Below, one piece after another: positions 23,185 to 31,986 of a stretch of DNA of 64,000 bases. The translations under genes and the position numbers were made by a program. Position 1 is the stretch's first letter. The number at the start of each line of letters is the position of its first letter. The DNA comes from JANNNF01 sp040385825 (lineage in GTDB: Bacteria > Pseudomonadota > Alphaproteobacteria > Rhodobacterales > Rhodobacteraceae), in NCBI GenBank assembly GCA_040385825.1, contig JAZKGQ010000004.1, positions 51,903-115,902 on the forward strand. The letters run 5' to 3'. Under the pieces are notes generated by a model. That model saw nothing but the letters and a program-made list of their open reading frames with translations, did no database searches and had not been told where the DNA came from.

Positions 23185-24768
23185 ATGAAAGACCAACTCG
23201 ATCTGATCCTCGAGCATGTAGAGGCCGTACGGATGAACCGTCGCGCCTTTCTGAACCGCACCGCTGCGTTCGGCGTGGCAACGGCCCTTGGCGGGGCCGT
23301 GCTGCCGCAAACGCTGCGGGCCGAGGAGCCAAAGAAGGGCGGCATCCTGAAGATGGGTCTGGGCGGCGGCGAGACGACCGATACGCTGGACCCCGGCCTT
23401 GCCGACAGCCCGGTGCCGTTTGCAATCAACCGTCAGTGGGGCGACACCATCTTCAACGTGACCGCCGATGGCCAGATCGAGCCGCGTCTGGCGGAATCGT
23501 TTGAAACCAATGCCGAGGGCACCGAATGGCGGTTCCCGATCCGTCAGGGCGTGAAGTTCCACGATGGCACCGACATGACGGTGGCCGACGTGGTGGCGAC
23601 GTTCAAGCGCCACTCGGACGAAAACTCCAAATCCGGTGCCTTCGGCATCATGCAGGGGATTTCCGAGATCAGCGCCGACGGCAATACCGTCGTGATGAAA
23701 CTGGCCACCGGCAACGCCGACTTGCCCTACCTGCTGTCGGACTATCACCTTGTGGTGCAAAAGAACGGCGGGATCGACGATCCGACCAGCGCCATCGGCA
23801 CCGGCACCTGGAAGCTGCTGACCGCAGAACCCGGCGTGCGCTATACGTTCGAGAAGAACCCCGCCGACTGGGACGCGACGCGCGGCCATTATGACGGGGT
23901 CGAGATCGTCGTGATCAATGACGCCACCGCCCGCACCTCTGCGCTGCAATCGGGGCAGGTGCAGATGATCAACCGGATCGATCCCAAGGTCGCCAAGCTG
24001 TTGGGCCGCTCGCCGGGGGTGGTGGTCGAAAACGTGTCGGGTCGCGGGCATTATGTCTTCATCATGCACTGCAACACCGCGCCGTTTGACAACAAGGATC
24101 TGCGGCTGGCGCTGAAATACGCGATCAACCGTCAGGAAATGGTGGACAAGATCCTCGACGGTTTTGGCGGTATCGGCAACGACATTCCGGTCAACGCGGC
24201 CTACCCGCTGTTCACCCCGCTGCCGCAGCGTGAATATGACGCGGCCAAGGCGGCAGAGCATTACAAGGCCTCTGGCCATGACGGCAGCCCGATCGTGCTG
24301 ATCGTGGCGGATACCGCGTTTCCGGGGGCGGTGGATGCTGCGGCGCTGTTCCAGCAATCGGCGACGGCGGCAGGCATTCCGCTGGAGATTCAGCGGGTGC
24401 CGGATGACGGCTATTGGTCGGATGTCTGGAACGTCAAACCCTTCTGCGCAAGCTATTGGGGCGGGCGTCCGGTGCAAGACCAGATGTGGTCAACGGCCTA
24501 TCTGTCGACTGCCGACTGGAACGACACCAAATACTTCAACAAGGACATGGATGCCCTGATCCTTGCGGCCCGCGCCGAAACCGACACCGCCAAGCGGACC
24601 GAGTTGTATCTGCAGATCGCAACCATCGTGCACGAAGATGGCGGTGTGATCTGCCCGATGTTCAACGATTTTGTCGATGCGCGTACCGATGCGATCGCGG
24701 GCTATGTGAAAGACCCGAACTATGAACAGATGGGGGGCTGGGCGTCGGCCAAGACCTGGTTTGCCTGA
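23185..24768 (+). CDS. ABC transporter periplasmic binding protein, peptide/opine/nickel family (SBP family 5)
   Basis: This 527-residue receptor starts with a twin-arginine export signal (NRRAFLNRTAAFGVATALGG, mature part from about AEEPKKGG). The family 5 pattern follows: LDPGLADSPV, WRFPIRQGVKFHDGTDMTVADVV (partly quoted), RLALKYAINRQEMVDKIL and the late CPMFNDFVDA region. ATG 23185 has an AGGGAG site in front. An ATG-like start at 23122 would include the operator and add an unrelated tail. It leads a four-gene transporter operon. The ligand, a peptide or another cationic compound, is not readable from the sequence. Confidence 0.9.
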   Translation: MKDQLDLILEHVEAVRMNRRAFLNRTAAFGVATALGGAVLPQTLRAEEPKKGGILKMGLGGGETTDTLDPGLADSPVPFAINRQWGDTIFNVTADGQIEPRLAESFETNAEGTEWRFPIRQGVKFHDGTDMTVADVVATFKRHSDENSKSGAFGIMQGISEISADGNTVVMKLATGNADLPYLLSDYHLVVQKNGGIDDPTSAIGTGTWKLLTAEPGVRYTFEKNPADWDATRGHYDGVEIVVINDATARTSALQSGQVQMINRIDPKVAKLLGRSPGVVVENVSGRGHYVFIMHCNTAPFDNKDLRLALKYAINRQEMVDKILDGFGGIGNDIPVNAAYPLFTPLPQREYDAAKAAEHYKASGHDGSPIVLIVADTAFPGAVDAAALFQQSATAAGIPLEIQRVPDDGYWSDVWNVKPFCASYWGGRPVQDQMWSTAYLSTADWNDTKYFNKDMDALILAARAETDTAKRTELYLQIATIVHEDGGVICPMFNDFVDARTDAIAGYVKDPNYEQMGGWASAKTWFA

Positions 24769-24771
24769 CCG

Positions 24772-25731
24772 ATGGTTCATCCCATCCTGACACTGGTTGC
24801 CCAACGCGTTGCGTTGGGCATACTGCTGCTTTTCGCGGCTTCGGTCCTGATCTTTGTCGGCACGCAGATCCTGCCCGGCGATGTGGCGCAATCCATTCTG
24901 GGGCAATCGGCCACGCCGGAAACCCTGGCCAATCTGCGCGCCGAACTGGGGCTGAACGATCCGCCCCTGACCCGCTATCTGAACTGGCTGGGCGGGGTGT
25001 TGCAGGGCGACCTTGGCGTTGCCCTGACCAATGGCCAGAACATCGCCGAGGCGATGGGCAAGCGTCTGGGCAACACGCTGTTCCTAGCGGGCTGCGCGGC
25101 GATTGTGGCGGTGCCGCTGGCGATCGGCCTTGGCCTCTTGTCGGTGCGCTATCGCAACCGCTGGCCCGACAAGGTGATCTCGACCGTCACGCTGGCCACG
25201 ATCTCGGTGCCGGAGTTTCTGATCGGTTATATCGCGGTCTACATCTTTTCGGTGCAGTTCCGGCTGCTGCCCTCGCTGGCCACCGTCTATGACGGCATGC
25301 CTCTGGGCGAACGGCTTTATGCGATCTCGCTGCCGGTGCTGGTGCTGGTGCTGGCGGTGCTGGGCCACATGATGCGCACCACGCGGGCGGCCATTCTGAA
25401 CGTGCTGGAATCGGCCTATGTGGAAACGGCGGAACTGAAGGGCCTGTCGCCCTTCACCATCATCGCGCGCCATGCCCTGCCCAATGCGGTGGCGCCGGTG
25501 ATCACTGTGGTCATGCTGAACATGGCCTATCTGGTGGTGGGCGTCGTGGTGGTCGAGGTGGTCTTTGTCTACCCCGGCATGGGCCAGTATCTGGTGGACC
25601 ATGTGTCCAAGCGCGATGTGCCGGTGGTGCAGGCCTGCGGTCTGGTGTTCGCGGCCATCTACATCAGCCTGAACCTTGTGGCCGATCTGGTTTCCATCCT
25701 TGCCAACCCGCGGCTGAGGCACCCCAAATGA
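24772..25731 (+). CDS. ABC transporter permease, DppB type
   Basis: This 319-residue inner-membrane permease belongs to the dipeptide/oligopeptide/nickel importer family. Six helices are apparent, starting with LGILLLFAASVLIFVGTQIL. The conserved periplasmic GQSATPETLANLRAELGLND segment and the cytoplasmic EAA loop (YVETAELKGLSPFTIIARHA) are present. It is 3 bases after the binding-protein gene and its stop overlaps the next start by 4 bases. It pairs with the DppC-type subunit encoded next. Confidence 0.92.
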   Translation: MVHPILTLVAQRVALGILLLFAASVLIFVGTQILPGDVAQSILGQSATPETLANLRAELGLNDPPLTRYLNWLGGVLQGDLGVALTNGQNIAEAMGKRLGNTLFLAGCAAIVAVPLAIGLGLLSVRYRNRWPDKVISTVTLATISVPEFLIGYIAVYIFSVQFRLLPSLATVYDGMPLGERLYAISLPVLVLVLAVLGHMMRTTRAAILNVLESAYVETAELKGLSPFTIIARHALPNAVAPVITVVMLNMAYLVVGVVVVEVVFVYPGMGQYLVDHVSKRDVPVVQACGLVFAAIYISLNLVADLVSILANPRLRHPK

Positions 25732-26546
25732 TGCGCATTCCCATCTCGGCCCTGATCGGGCTGGTCTTCACCGGCGCCTATTTCTTTTGCGCCATCTTCG
25801 CCGCCTGGATCGCGCCTTACGGCATGGCCGAGGTGGTCGGCGACAGTTGGGAGCCGTGGTCTGCCGCCCACCTGCTGGGCACCGATACCATCGGGCGCGA
25901 TCTTCTCAGCCGGATGATCTGGGGCGGGCAGACCACGATTTTCGTGGCGGCGGCGGCGACGGCGCTGTCCTTCGGCCTTGGGTCCGTGCTGGGGTTCATC
26001 GCGGCGGTGCGGGGCGGCTGGGTCGATCAGGTGCTGTCGCGCGGGGTGGATCTGATGATGTCGATTCCGTCGCTGATCTCGGCGCTGGTGGTGTTGTCGG
26101 TGATGCCGGTGACGCTGCCGGTGCTGATTCTGGTGATGGGGTTGCTGGATGCCACGCGGGTATTCCGGCTGGCCCGCGCCGTGGCGGTGGACATTACCGT
26201 GATGGATTATGTCGAGGCCGCCCGCCTGCGCGGCGAAAAACAGATGTGGATCATCTTCCGCGAGATATTGCCCAACGCCCTGTCGCCGCTGGTGGCGGAA
26301 ATGGGCCTGCGCTTCATCTTTGCGGTGCTGTTCATTTCCACCCTGTCGTTCCTGGGCCTTGGGGTGCAGCCGCCGATGGCGGATTGGGGCGGCATCGTGA
26401 AGGAAAACAAGGAAGGCATCGTCTACGGCATTCCCGCCGCGCTGATCCCGGCCTTTGCCATCGCCACGCTGGCGATTTCGGTCAACCTTGTTGCCGACTG
26501 GGTGCTGAACCGCACCGCCAGCCTGAAAGGGGGCCGAAATGCCTAA
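25728..26546 (+). CDS. ABC transporter permease, DppC type
   Basis: This second permease of the importer has 272 residues. It shows HLLGTDTIGRDLLSRMIWGG near residue 45, the typical DppC entry motif, and the EAA loop VEAARLRGEKQMWIIFREIL, followed by LPNALSPLVAEMG. Its C-terminal part has the family segment GVQPPMADWGGIVKENKEG. It overlaps the dppB-type gene by 4 bases and the ATPase gene by 8 bases, which supports one tightly coupled operon. Confidence 0.92.
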   Translation: MMRIPISALIGLVFTGAYFFCAIFAAWIAPYGMAEVVGDSWEPWSAAHLLGTDTIGRDLLSRMIWGGQTTIFVAAAATALSFGLGSVLGFIAAVRGGWVDQVLSRGVDLMMSIPSLISALVVLSVMPVTLPVLILVMGLLDATRVFRLARAVAVDITVMDYVEAARLRGEKQMWIIFREILPNALSPLVAEMGLRFIFAVLFISTLSFLGLGVQPPMADWGGIVKENKEGIVYGIPAALIPAFAIATLAISVNLVADWVLNRTASLKGGRNA

Positions 26547-28203
26547 GGATTCCGGGCCTCAAGATACAGGAACCCCGCCCATGCTGGAGATCCGCAACCT
26601 GCGGATCGAGGCCACCAGTTTTCCCCCCGGTGAACCCCCGAAGAATGTGGTGCTGGTGCATGACGTGTCGGTCACGGTGCAGAAGGGCAAGGTTCTGGGG
26701 CTGATCGGCGAATCCGGGGCGGGCAAATCCACCATCGGTCTGTCGGCGATGTCCTACGGGCGGGGCGGGGTGCGGCTGACCGGGGGGCAGGTGCTGCTGA
26801 ACGGGCGCGACATCCGCGCCGCAGGGCCAGCCGATCTGCGCAAGCTGCGCGGGCGCGAAGTGACCTATGTGGCACAATCGGCCGCGGCGGCGTTCAACCC
26901 GGCCAAGCGCCTGATGGAACAGGTGATCGAAACCAGCCTGCTGCACGGCTTGATGCCGCGCCCCGAGGCCGAGCGGCGGGCGGTCGATCTGTTCCGCCAA
27001 CTGGGCCTGCCCAACCCCGAAACCATCGGCACCCGCTTTCCGCATCAGGTGTCCGGCGGGCAGTTGCAACGGGTGATGACGGCGATGGCGCTGTGCCCAA
27101 GGCCTGACCTTGTGATCTTCGACGAACCCACCACCGCGCTGGACGTGACGACGCAGATCGAGGTGCTGGCCGCGATCAAGCGGGCGATCCACGATACCGG
27201 GGTCGCGGCGCTGTACATCACCCATGATCTGGCCGTGGTGGCGCAGGTGGCGGATGACATTCTGGTGCTGCGCGGCGGCCGCAAGGTGGAATACGGCCCC
27301 ACCCGGCAGATCATCAAGGATCCGCAGCAAGACTACACCCGCGCGCTGGTGTCGGTGCGCAGTCTGGACCACGCCGAAAAGCCAGAGGCCCCGCCGATCC
27401 TGTCGGTGGCGCAGGTCACCGCGCGCTACAAGGGCACGAATTTCGATGTGCTCAAGAATGTCACGGTCGATCTGGCCCCCGGCCAGACGCTGGCTGTGGT
27501 GGGCGAAAGCGGGTCGGGCAAATCGACGCTGGCGCGCGCGATCACCGGGCTGTTGCCGCCGACCAAGGGCCGGATCACCTTTGCCGGGCGGCAGTTGTCG
27601 CCAGACCTCAAGGGCCGCAGCAAGGACGATCTGCGCGAATTGCAGATGATCTATCAGATGGCCGACACCGCGATGAACCCGCGCCAGACGGTGGGCACCC
27701 TGATCGGCCGCCCGCTGGAGTTTTACTTTGGCCTGAAGGGCGAGGCGAAAAACAAGCGTATTCAGGAACTTCTGGACCAGATCGAAATGGGCCGGGGCTT
27801 TGTTGACCGCTATCCGGCGGAATTGTCGGGCGGGCAGAAACAGCGGGTCTGCATCGCCCGCGCCCTTGCCGCCAAGCCAAAGCTGATCATCTGCGACGAG
27901 GTGACGAGTGCCTTGGACCCGCTGGTCGCCGATGGCATCCTGAAGCTGCTGCTGAACCTGCAAGCCGAGGCCGGGGTGGCCTATCTGTTCATCACTCATG
28001 ACCTTGCTACGGTGCGCGCCATCGCTGACCGGATCGCCGTGATGTACCGCGGCGCCGTGGTGCGCTATGGCCAGAAATCCGACGTGCTGGCCCCGCCGTT
28101 CGACGATTACACCGACCTGTTGCTGTCTTCGGTCCCTGAAATGGAACTCGGCTGGCTGGAAGACGTGATTTCCCGCCGCAAGATGGCCGCTGCGGGCAAC
28201 TGA
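26539..28203 (+). CDS. Fused double ATP-binding protein of the peptide ABC transporter (DppD-DppF)
   Basis: The protein (554 residues) holds two complete ABC domains, so one chain supplies both ATPase sites of the importer. The first has Walker A GESGAGKST, signature VSGGQLQRV and Walker B DLVIFDEPTTALD. The second has GESGSGKST, LSGGQKQRV and LIICDEVTSALDP. Each domain is followed by an oligopeptide-transporter type C-terminal stretch. In the second Walker B the expected EP pair is EV, which is common in this subgroup. The gene ends the operon. A hairpin of the convergent gene follows 20 bases on. Confidence 0.93.
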   Translation: MPKDSGPQDTGTPPMLEIRNLRIEATSFPPGEPPKNVVLVHDVSVTVQKGKVLGLIGESGAGKSTIGLSAMSYGRGGVRLTGGQVLLNGRDIRAAGPADLRKLRGREVTYVAQSAAAAFNPAKRLMEQVIETSLLHGLMPRPEAERRAVDLFRQLGLPNPETIGTRFPHQVSGGQLQRVMTAMALCPRPDLVIFDEPTTALDVTTQIEVLAAIKRAIHDTGVAALYITHDLAVVAQVADDILVLRGGRKVEYGPTRQIIKDPQQDYTRALVSVRSLDHAEKPEAPPILSVAQVTARYKGTNFDVLKNVTVDLAPGQTLAVVGESGSGKSTLARAITGLLPPTKGRITFAGRQLSPDLKGRSKDDLRELQMIYQMADTAMNPRQTVGTLIGRPLEFYFGLKGEAKNKRIQELLDQIEMGRGFVDRYPAELSGGQKQRVCIARALAAKPKLIICDEVTSALDPLVADGILKLLLNLQAEAGVAYLFITHDLATVRAIADRIAVMYRGAVVRYGQKSDVLAPPFDDYTDLLLSSVPEMELGWLEDVISRRKMAAAGN

Positions 28204-28250
28204 CATCATCTGTTCTTAAATATCCCCGCCGGAGGCACCCTCCGGCGGGG
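28204..28250 (-). terminator. Perfect hairpin with ATATTTAAGAACAGATGA tail (complete intergenic element)
   Basis: Read leftward, CCCCGCCGGAGG, loop GTG and CCTCCGGCGGGG (28250-28224) form a perfect 12-bp stem followed by ATATTTAAGAACAGATGATG (28223-28204). It lies directly after the stop of the leftward aldolase-family gene and touches the stop of the rightward ATPase gene. This is the fullest copy of the element and looks like an intrinsic terminator, though its A/T tail is not a pure T-run. Confidence 0.7.
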
Positions 28251-28256
28251 ACAGCG

Positions 28257-29003
28257 TTACTGCGTATAGCCGGGCGCGTCGTCATCCAGCAGCGCCTTCA
28301 GTTCCGCCAGATGCGCCTCGGCAAAGCCGGGATAAGCCTCCCATTCCTGCGCGGTTTTCTCGGCCACCGCGTCGGACAGAAACCGCAGGGGCCGCCCGGT
28401 TTGCAGGGCGCGGATGTAGGTTTCTGCCGCGCGCTCAAAATAGTAAAGGCGGTTGAAGGTTTCGGCCACCGTCGCCCCCACGATCAACACGCCGTGGTTG
28501 CCCATGATCAGCGTGGTGATCTTCGGGTCGGCCAGCATCTGGGCACAGCGGGCGCCCTCGGCCTCGAACGCCATGCCGCCGTAGTGGTCGTCCACCGCCA
28601 CCCGGTTGTGGAACATCGCCGAATTCTGGTCGATGGCGGGCAGGCGGCTGTCGGCAAGGCTGGCCAGAACCGTGGCGTGAATCGAATGGACGTGCATCAG
28701 GCAGCGGGCATGCGGCAGGGCGCGGTGGATGGACCCGTGCAGTCCCCAGGCGGTGGGGTCGGGGGCATCGGGGCGGTCCATTGTGGTGGGATCATCGGCG
28801 TCAATCTCGATCAGCGACGAGGCCGTGATGCGCGAAAAATGCCTGCCGTTGGGGTTGATCAGGAACCTTGTGCCAGACGGATTGACCGCAAGGCTGAAGT
28901 GGTTGGCCACGGCCTCGTGCATGTTCAGCTTGGCGGTCCAGCGAAAGGCGGCGGCCATGTCGATGCGTTCGGTGCGGTAGGTGTTGGGGGTGTGGTGGGT
29001 CAT
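28257..29003 (-). CDS. Class II aldolase/adducin family protein
   Basis: This 248-residue protein has the class II aldolase fold used by fuculose-phosphate aldolase, related decarboxylases and also non-enzymatic adducin heads. The zinc-type residues are visible in HVHSIHATVLASL and in GNHGVLIVG, with the family N-terminus around NHFSLAVNPSG. The substrate is not predictable. It overlaps the esterase gene by 4 bases, and the two are probably translated together. It is convergent with the peptide transporter operon, so a joint role is only a guess. Confidence 0.85.
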   Translation of the reverse strand: MTHHTPNTYRTERIDMAAAFRWTAKLNMHEAVANHFSLAVNPSGTRFLINPNGRHFSRITASSLIEIDADDPTTMDRPDAPDPTAWGLHGSIHRALPHARCLMHVHSIHATVLASLADSRLPAIDQNSAMFHNRVAVDDHYGGMAFEAEGARCAQMLADPKITTLIMGNHGVLIVGATVAETFNRLYYFERAAETYIRALQTGRPLRFLSDAVAEKTAQEWEAYPGFAEAHLAELKALLDDDAPGYTQ

Positions 29004-29923
29004 GGGCTGTCTCCGAAAGGCCAGGTGCCGGTGGCAAAGGCGATGATGGCGGCAAGGATGCGGTCAAAGCTGGCGGCGGCGCGGGGCACCGAATGGCGGG
29101 CGCGCAGGTAGCCGTGGACAAGGCCCGCCTCGGTGATCGCATGGGCGCGGCCCCCGGCGGCGCGGATGGCTGCGGCATAGGCATGGGCGTCGTCGCACAG
29201 CGGGTCACATTCGGCCCCCAGGGCGAAGGTGGGCGGCAGGCCTGTGAAATCAGTGGCTTGCAGCGGCGATGATGTGGCATCACGCGCGGGAACCGGCCCG
29301 TCGAACCGGATGCCTGCGTAGAATGCCACATCGGCCGCCGTCAGCATCGGGGCATCGGCGTGGGTCAGATAGCTGCCTTTGGCTTGGTCGCCGCCAAGGC
29401 CCGGATAGATCAGCACCTGCCCCGACAGCCGCGCATCGCCGCGCAGGGTATGGGCGACGGCGGCACACAGATTGCCCCCCGCAGAATCGCCCACCAGCAG
29501 GATCTGGCCGGGGGTTGCCCGCACCACGGCCAGCGCATCGTCAAGGGCGGCGGGGTGTTTGTGATCGGGCGACAGGCGGTAATCCACGCTGATCACCCGC
29601 AACCCGCTGCGGGCGGCGATCTCGGCGCAGATGTCATCATGGCTGTGCAACCCGCCCACGACAAAGCCGCCGCCATGCAGATAGATCACCGTCACACCCG
29701 GCCCCGCGCCATAGATCCGGCAGGGCACCCCGGCAATAGCGCGGTCCTGCACCTTCAGGCCGGGGGGGCGGGGGTGCTGAAACGCGGCGCACATGGCGTC
29801 ATAGATGCGGCGCTGATCGGCGATGGTCAGGCTGGCGGTGTCTTCGGGATAGGTTGCATTCGTTGCATTTATGAAGGCCCAGGTGGGGGCGTCGAGAAGG
29901 ATTTGGTAATCGGGCACGGGCAT
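29000..29923 (-). CDS. Alpha/beta hydrolase of the hormone-sensitive-lipase type
   Basis: This 307-residue esterase has the oxyanion motif HGGGFVVGG, the nucleophile elbow GDSAGGNL and later Asp and His regions (AECDPLCDDA and LVHGYLRA). HSL-type enzymes cleave short-chain esters or amides. The start is placed at ATG 29923 (MPVPDYQ) behind AGAAAGA. A start at 29950 would add nine residues. The gene leads the two-gene leftward unit with the aldolase-family protein. Together with the CocE-type enzyme it gives the area two hydrolases near one transporter. Confidence 0.88.
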   Translation of the reverse strand: MPVPDYQILLDAPTWAFINATNATYPEDTASLTIADQRRIYDAMCAAFQHPRPPGLKVQDRAIAGVPCRIYGAGPGVTVIYLHGGGFVVGGLHSHDDICAEIAARSGLRVISVDYRLSPDHKHPAALDDALAVVRATPGQILLVGDSAGGNLCAAVAHTLRGDARLSGQVLIYPGLGGDQAKGSYLTHADAPMLTAADVAFYAGIRFDGPVPARDATSSPLQATDFTGLPPTFALGAECDPLCDDAHAYAAAIRAAGGRAHAITEAGLVHGYLRARHSVPRAAASFDRILAAIIAFATGTWPFGDSP

Positions 29924-30094
29924 TCTTTCTGCACGGGTTGCTGGCCCCATGCTGCGTCAGAAAGTCGGGCAGGGCAACCGTCACAAGAATGTGGCAAGAC
30001 CCGCAAAAGATACCCGAAATTCTTCGCAATTTTGCCGAACCTTCCCGGCACAACGGACCTCAGGCAGACAAGAATCCGATCAAGAGGCACGACT

Positions 30095-30526
30095 ATGCAG
30101 ATCACGCACAGCTTTGATGAAGCAGAGGCTCTGGTTGTTGGGTGGGGCGTCCGGGTGATGCTGTTGACCGCCGATCCCGATGGCCCGGTGGCGCGGCGTC
30201 TGGCCGGGCTGGGCGGCACGGTCGAGGCGGAGACGGAGTTTTACGCCAGCCTGTCGGCGATGATTGACGACCCGGTGGGCTACGGTGTGTTCGTCATGGA
30301 ATGCGACAGCATGGGCGGGCTGGAGGCGGGGCAGCGGGCGCAGGCCACGCTGGCTGCGGTCAAGTCGCGGATTCCGGTCATTCTGATCAGCTCTGACTTC
30401 AAATCGCAGGTTTTCCCGCAGGGGCGCGAGGCTGCGGTCTGTCTGCGGGCGCCTTTGTCGGCGGTGTCGCTACGGGTGGGGTTTGAACATGCGCTGCGCG
30501 ACCGGCTGATGTGGCATGCGGCCTGA
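30095..30526 (+). CDS. Receiver-like protein with a degenerate phosphorylation site
   Basis: This 143-residue single-domain protein looks like a response-regulator receiver by its alternating hydrophobic strands (VRVMLLTADP, YGVFVMECDSMGG, PVILISSDF, VCLRAPLS). A possible phospho-acceptor Asp sits in MECDSMGG. The usual lysine before the last strand's proline is an arginine (RAP), and the N-terminal acidic pair is weak. It has no output domain and no kinase next to it. It may be a pseudo-receiver. The start is ATG 30095, although the same frame is open further upstream. Confidence 0.7.
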   Translation: MQITHSFDEAEALVVGWGVRVMLLTADPDGPVARRLAGLGGTVEAETEFYASLSAMIDDPVGYGVFVMECDSMGGLEAGQRAQATLAAVKSRIPVILISSDFKSQVFPQGREAAVCLRAPLSAVSLRVGFEHALRDRLMWHAA

Positions 30527-30547
30527 CACAGGGGTCGGGCGAATGAA

Positions 30548-30578
30548 AACGGGGCGGCCTGCAAAGGGCCGCCCCGTT
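30548..30578. terminator. Bidirectional hairpin terminator
   Basis: AACGGGGCGGCC (30548-30559) pairs with GGCCGCCCCGTT (30567-30578), a perfect 12-bp stem with a 7-base loop, A-rich on the left and T-rich on the right. It sits between the receiver-like gene and the convergent cold-shock gene and can serve both. Confidence 0.8.
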
Positions 30579-30634
30579 CCAATTTCTGCTAGGCCCGATC
30601 TGGCTTAGGCCAGAATTGCTTGGGCCAGTACCGC

Positions 30635-30841
30635 TTAGGCCAGCGCGAGGTTGGTGGCCGATTCGCGGCCGTCACGGCCAGCTTCGATGTCGAAGGTCAC
30701 GGCCTGGCCGTCCTTCAGCGAACGCAGGCCGGCACGCTCCAGCGCGGTGATGTGAACGAACACGTCCTTCTTGCCGCCTTCCGGGGCGATGAAGCCGAAA
30801 CCCTTGGTTTCATTGAACCATTTCACGGTGCCCTTGGCCAT
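30635..30841 (-). CDS. Cold-shock domain protein (CspA family)
   Basis: This 68-residue OB-fold protein binds single-stranded RNA or DNA and acts as an RNA chaperone. RNP1 (KGFGFI) and RNP2 (VFVHI) are both present, with the family start MAKGTVKWFNETKG. An AGGAG site precedes ATG 30841. The 160 bases upstream hold a GCCGCC/GGCGGC hairpin (30863-30885) but no gene, which fits the long, structured leader usual for csp mRNAs. Whether it is cold-induced cannot be read here. Confidence 0.96.
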   Translation of the reverse strand: MAKGTVKWFNETKGFGFIAPEGGKKDVFVHITALERAGLRSLKDGQAVTFDIEAGRDGRESATNLALA

Positions 30842-31003
30842 CGTGACTACTCCTGTCAGTATGCCGCCCGCGGAAGTGCGGCGGCCCGGCTCAGTCAGCT
30901 TATGATCGAGTGCTGTGCCGATTGTCGGTGACAGGGTCGATAGAGATAACGTCGCAAGAGATATGATGGCGTTTTTCGGCCAGAAATCAAGCCCGCTTGC
31001 GGA

Positions 31004-31198
31004 TCAGGCGGTTTCCAGCCGCCGCAGGGGGGCGCGGCGCGGGGCCAGCGACAGGGCAAGGCCAAGGCCCGACATCAAAAGGCCGGTGCCGACCCAGACG
31101 CCAAGCGATTGCAGCACCGAGGCATCAAAGACCACCATCGAGGCGATTCCGACCATGAAGCCAACCATACTGCCAGCAAGAATAAGGATGACGGCCAT
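31004..31198 (-). CDS. Small membrane protein of unknown function
   Basis: I do not recognise this 64-residue protein. It has two membrane helices (VILILAGSMVGFMVGIASMVV and the stretch around LGVWVGTGLLMSGLGLALSL) and a positively charged C-terminal tail (APRRAPLRRLE), which would face the cytoplasm. An AAGGGAA ribosome site stands before ATG 31198. It lies between the cold-shock gene and the ParA gene and is read leftward. The hydrophobic pattern and ribosome site argue for a real gene. Confidence 0.6.
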   Translation of the reverse strand: MAVILILAGSMVGFMVGIASMVVFDASVLQSLGVWVGTGLLMSGLGLALSLAPRRAPLRRLETA

Positions 31199-31362
31199 GG
31201 TGCATTCCCTTGTTGTCCTACATGCCGACCCTGCGCAGGGATTCGGGCAGGATTAGGGCAGAGGGGCGGCAAATCTCTGCGCATTTTTAACCAAAAGCTG
31301 CATGGATGCTGCTATGGCTGTGAAACGCAGTCATGCTGCGTTGCAGCAAGCCGGAGGGTGCC

Positions 31363-31983
31363 ATGGGCCGAGTCATTACCGTTGCGCAGCAAAAGGGCGG
31401 GTCGGGGAAAACCACGCTTGCGGTCAATCTGGCCGTGCGGTTCGCACAGCAGGGCCTGTCGGTGGCGCTGCTGGACAGTGACCCGCAGGGCAGCCTTGGC
31501 CGCTGGTTTCTGGCGCGCGAAGACAGGCTGGGCGATCCGGGCATGTCGCTGTCCACGGCCTCGGCCTGGGGGGTGGGGTACGAATGCGGCAAGCTGCGGA
31601 AAACCCATGACATCATCATCGTGGATACGCCGCCCAAGGTGGACGCCGATCTGCGCCCCAGTCTGCGCGAGGCTGATCTGGTGCTGATCCCGGTGGCGGC
31701 CAGCCATGTGGACTTGTGGGCCACCGATGGCGTGCTGGATCTGGTGGCGCGTGAGGGACGGCGGGCGCTGATCGTGTTGAACCGGATGCGGGCGGGCACC
31801 CGGTTGGGCGATGAGGTGGCCCTGGCCGCGGCCGGGCTGGCCGAGGTGGCCACGGCGCGTCTGGCCAGCCGGATGGCCTATGCCGAGACATTGGGCCAGG
31901 GGCTGGCCGCCTGCGAGATGCGCGGGGCGGCGGTGGCCGAGGTGACGGCGCTGGCGGATGAGGTACGCGCGCTGATGGCGTGA
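31363..31983 (+). CDS. Orphan ParA/MinD-type P-loop ATPase
   Basis: The 206-residue protein has the deviant Walker A box QQKGGSGKTTLAVNLA, the SDPQGSLGRWF switch and DIIIVDTPPKVDADLR as Walker B region. ParA-type ATPases position DNA or protein cargo by binding DNA as dimers. No ParB gene or parS-like cluster is nearby, so it is not the chromosome-segregation ParA. Orphan forms of this size place chemoreceptors or other assemblies. The GGAGG before ATG 31363 fixes the start. It is convergent with argP. Confidence 0.88.
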   Translation: MGRVITVAQQKGGSGKTTLAVNLAVRFAQQGLSVALLDSDPQGSLGRWFLAREDRLGDPGMSLSTASAWGVGYECGKLRKTHDIIIVDTPPKVDADLRPSLREADLVLIPVAASHVDLWATDGVLDLVAREGRRALIVLNRMRAGTRLGDEVALAAAGLAEVATARLASRMAYAETLGQGLAACEMRGAAVAEVTALADEVRALMA

Positions 31984-31986
31984 CGG

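Noticed and set aside
31363..31983. A plasmid partition or replication region around the ParA gene
   Set aside because: No ParB, no parS-like repeats and no replication initiator gene; surrounding genes are chromosomal housekeeping types.
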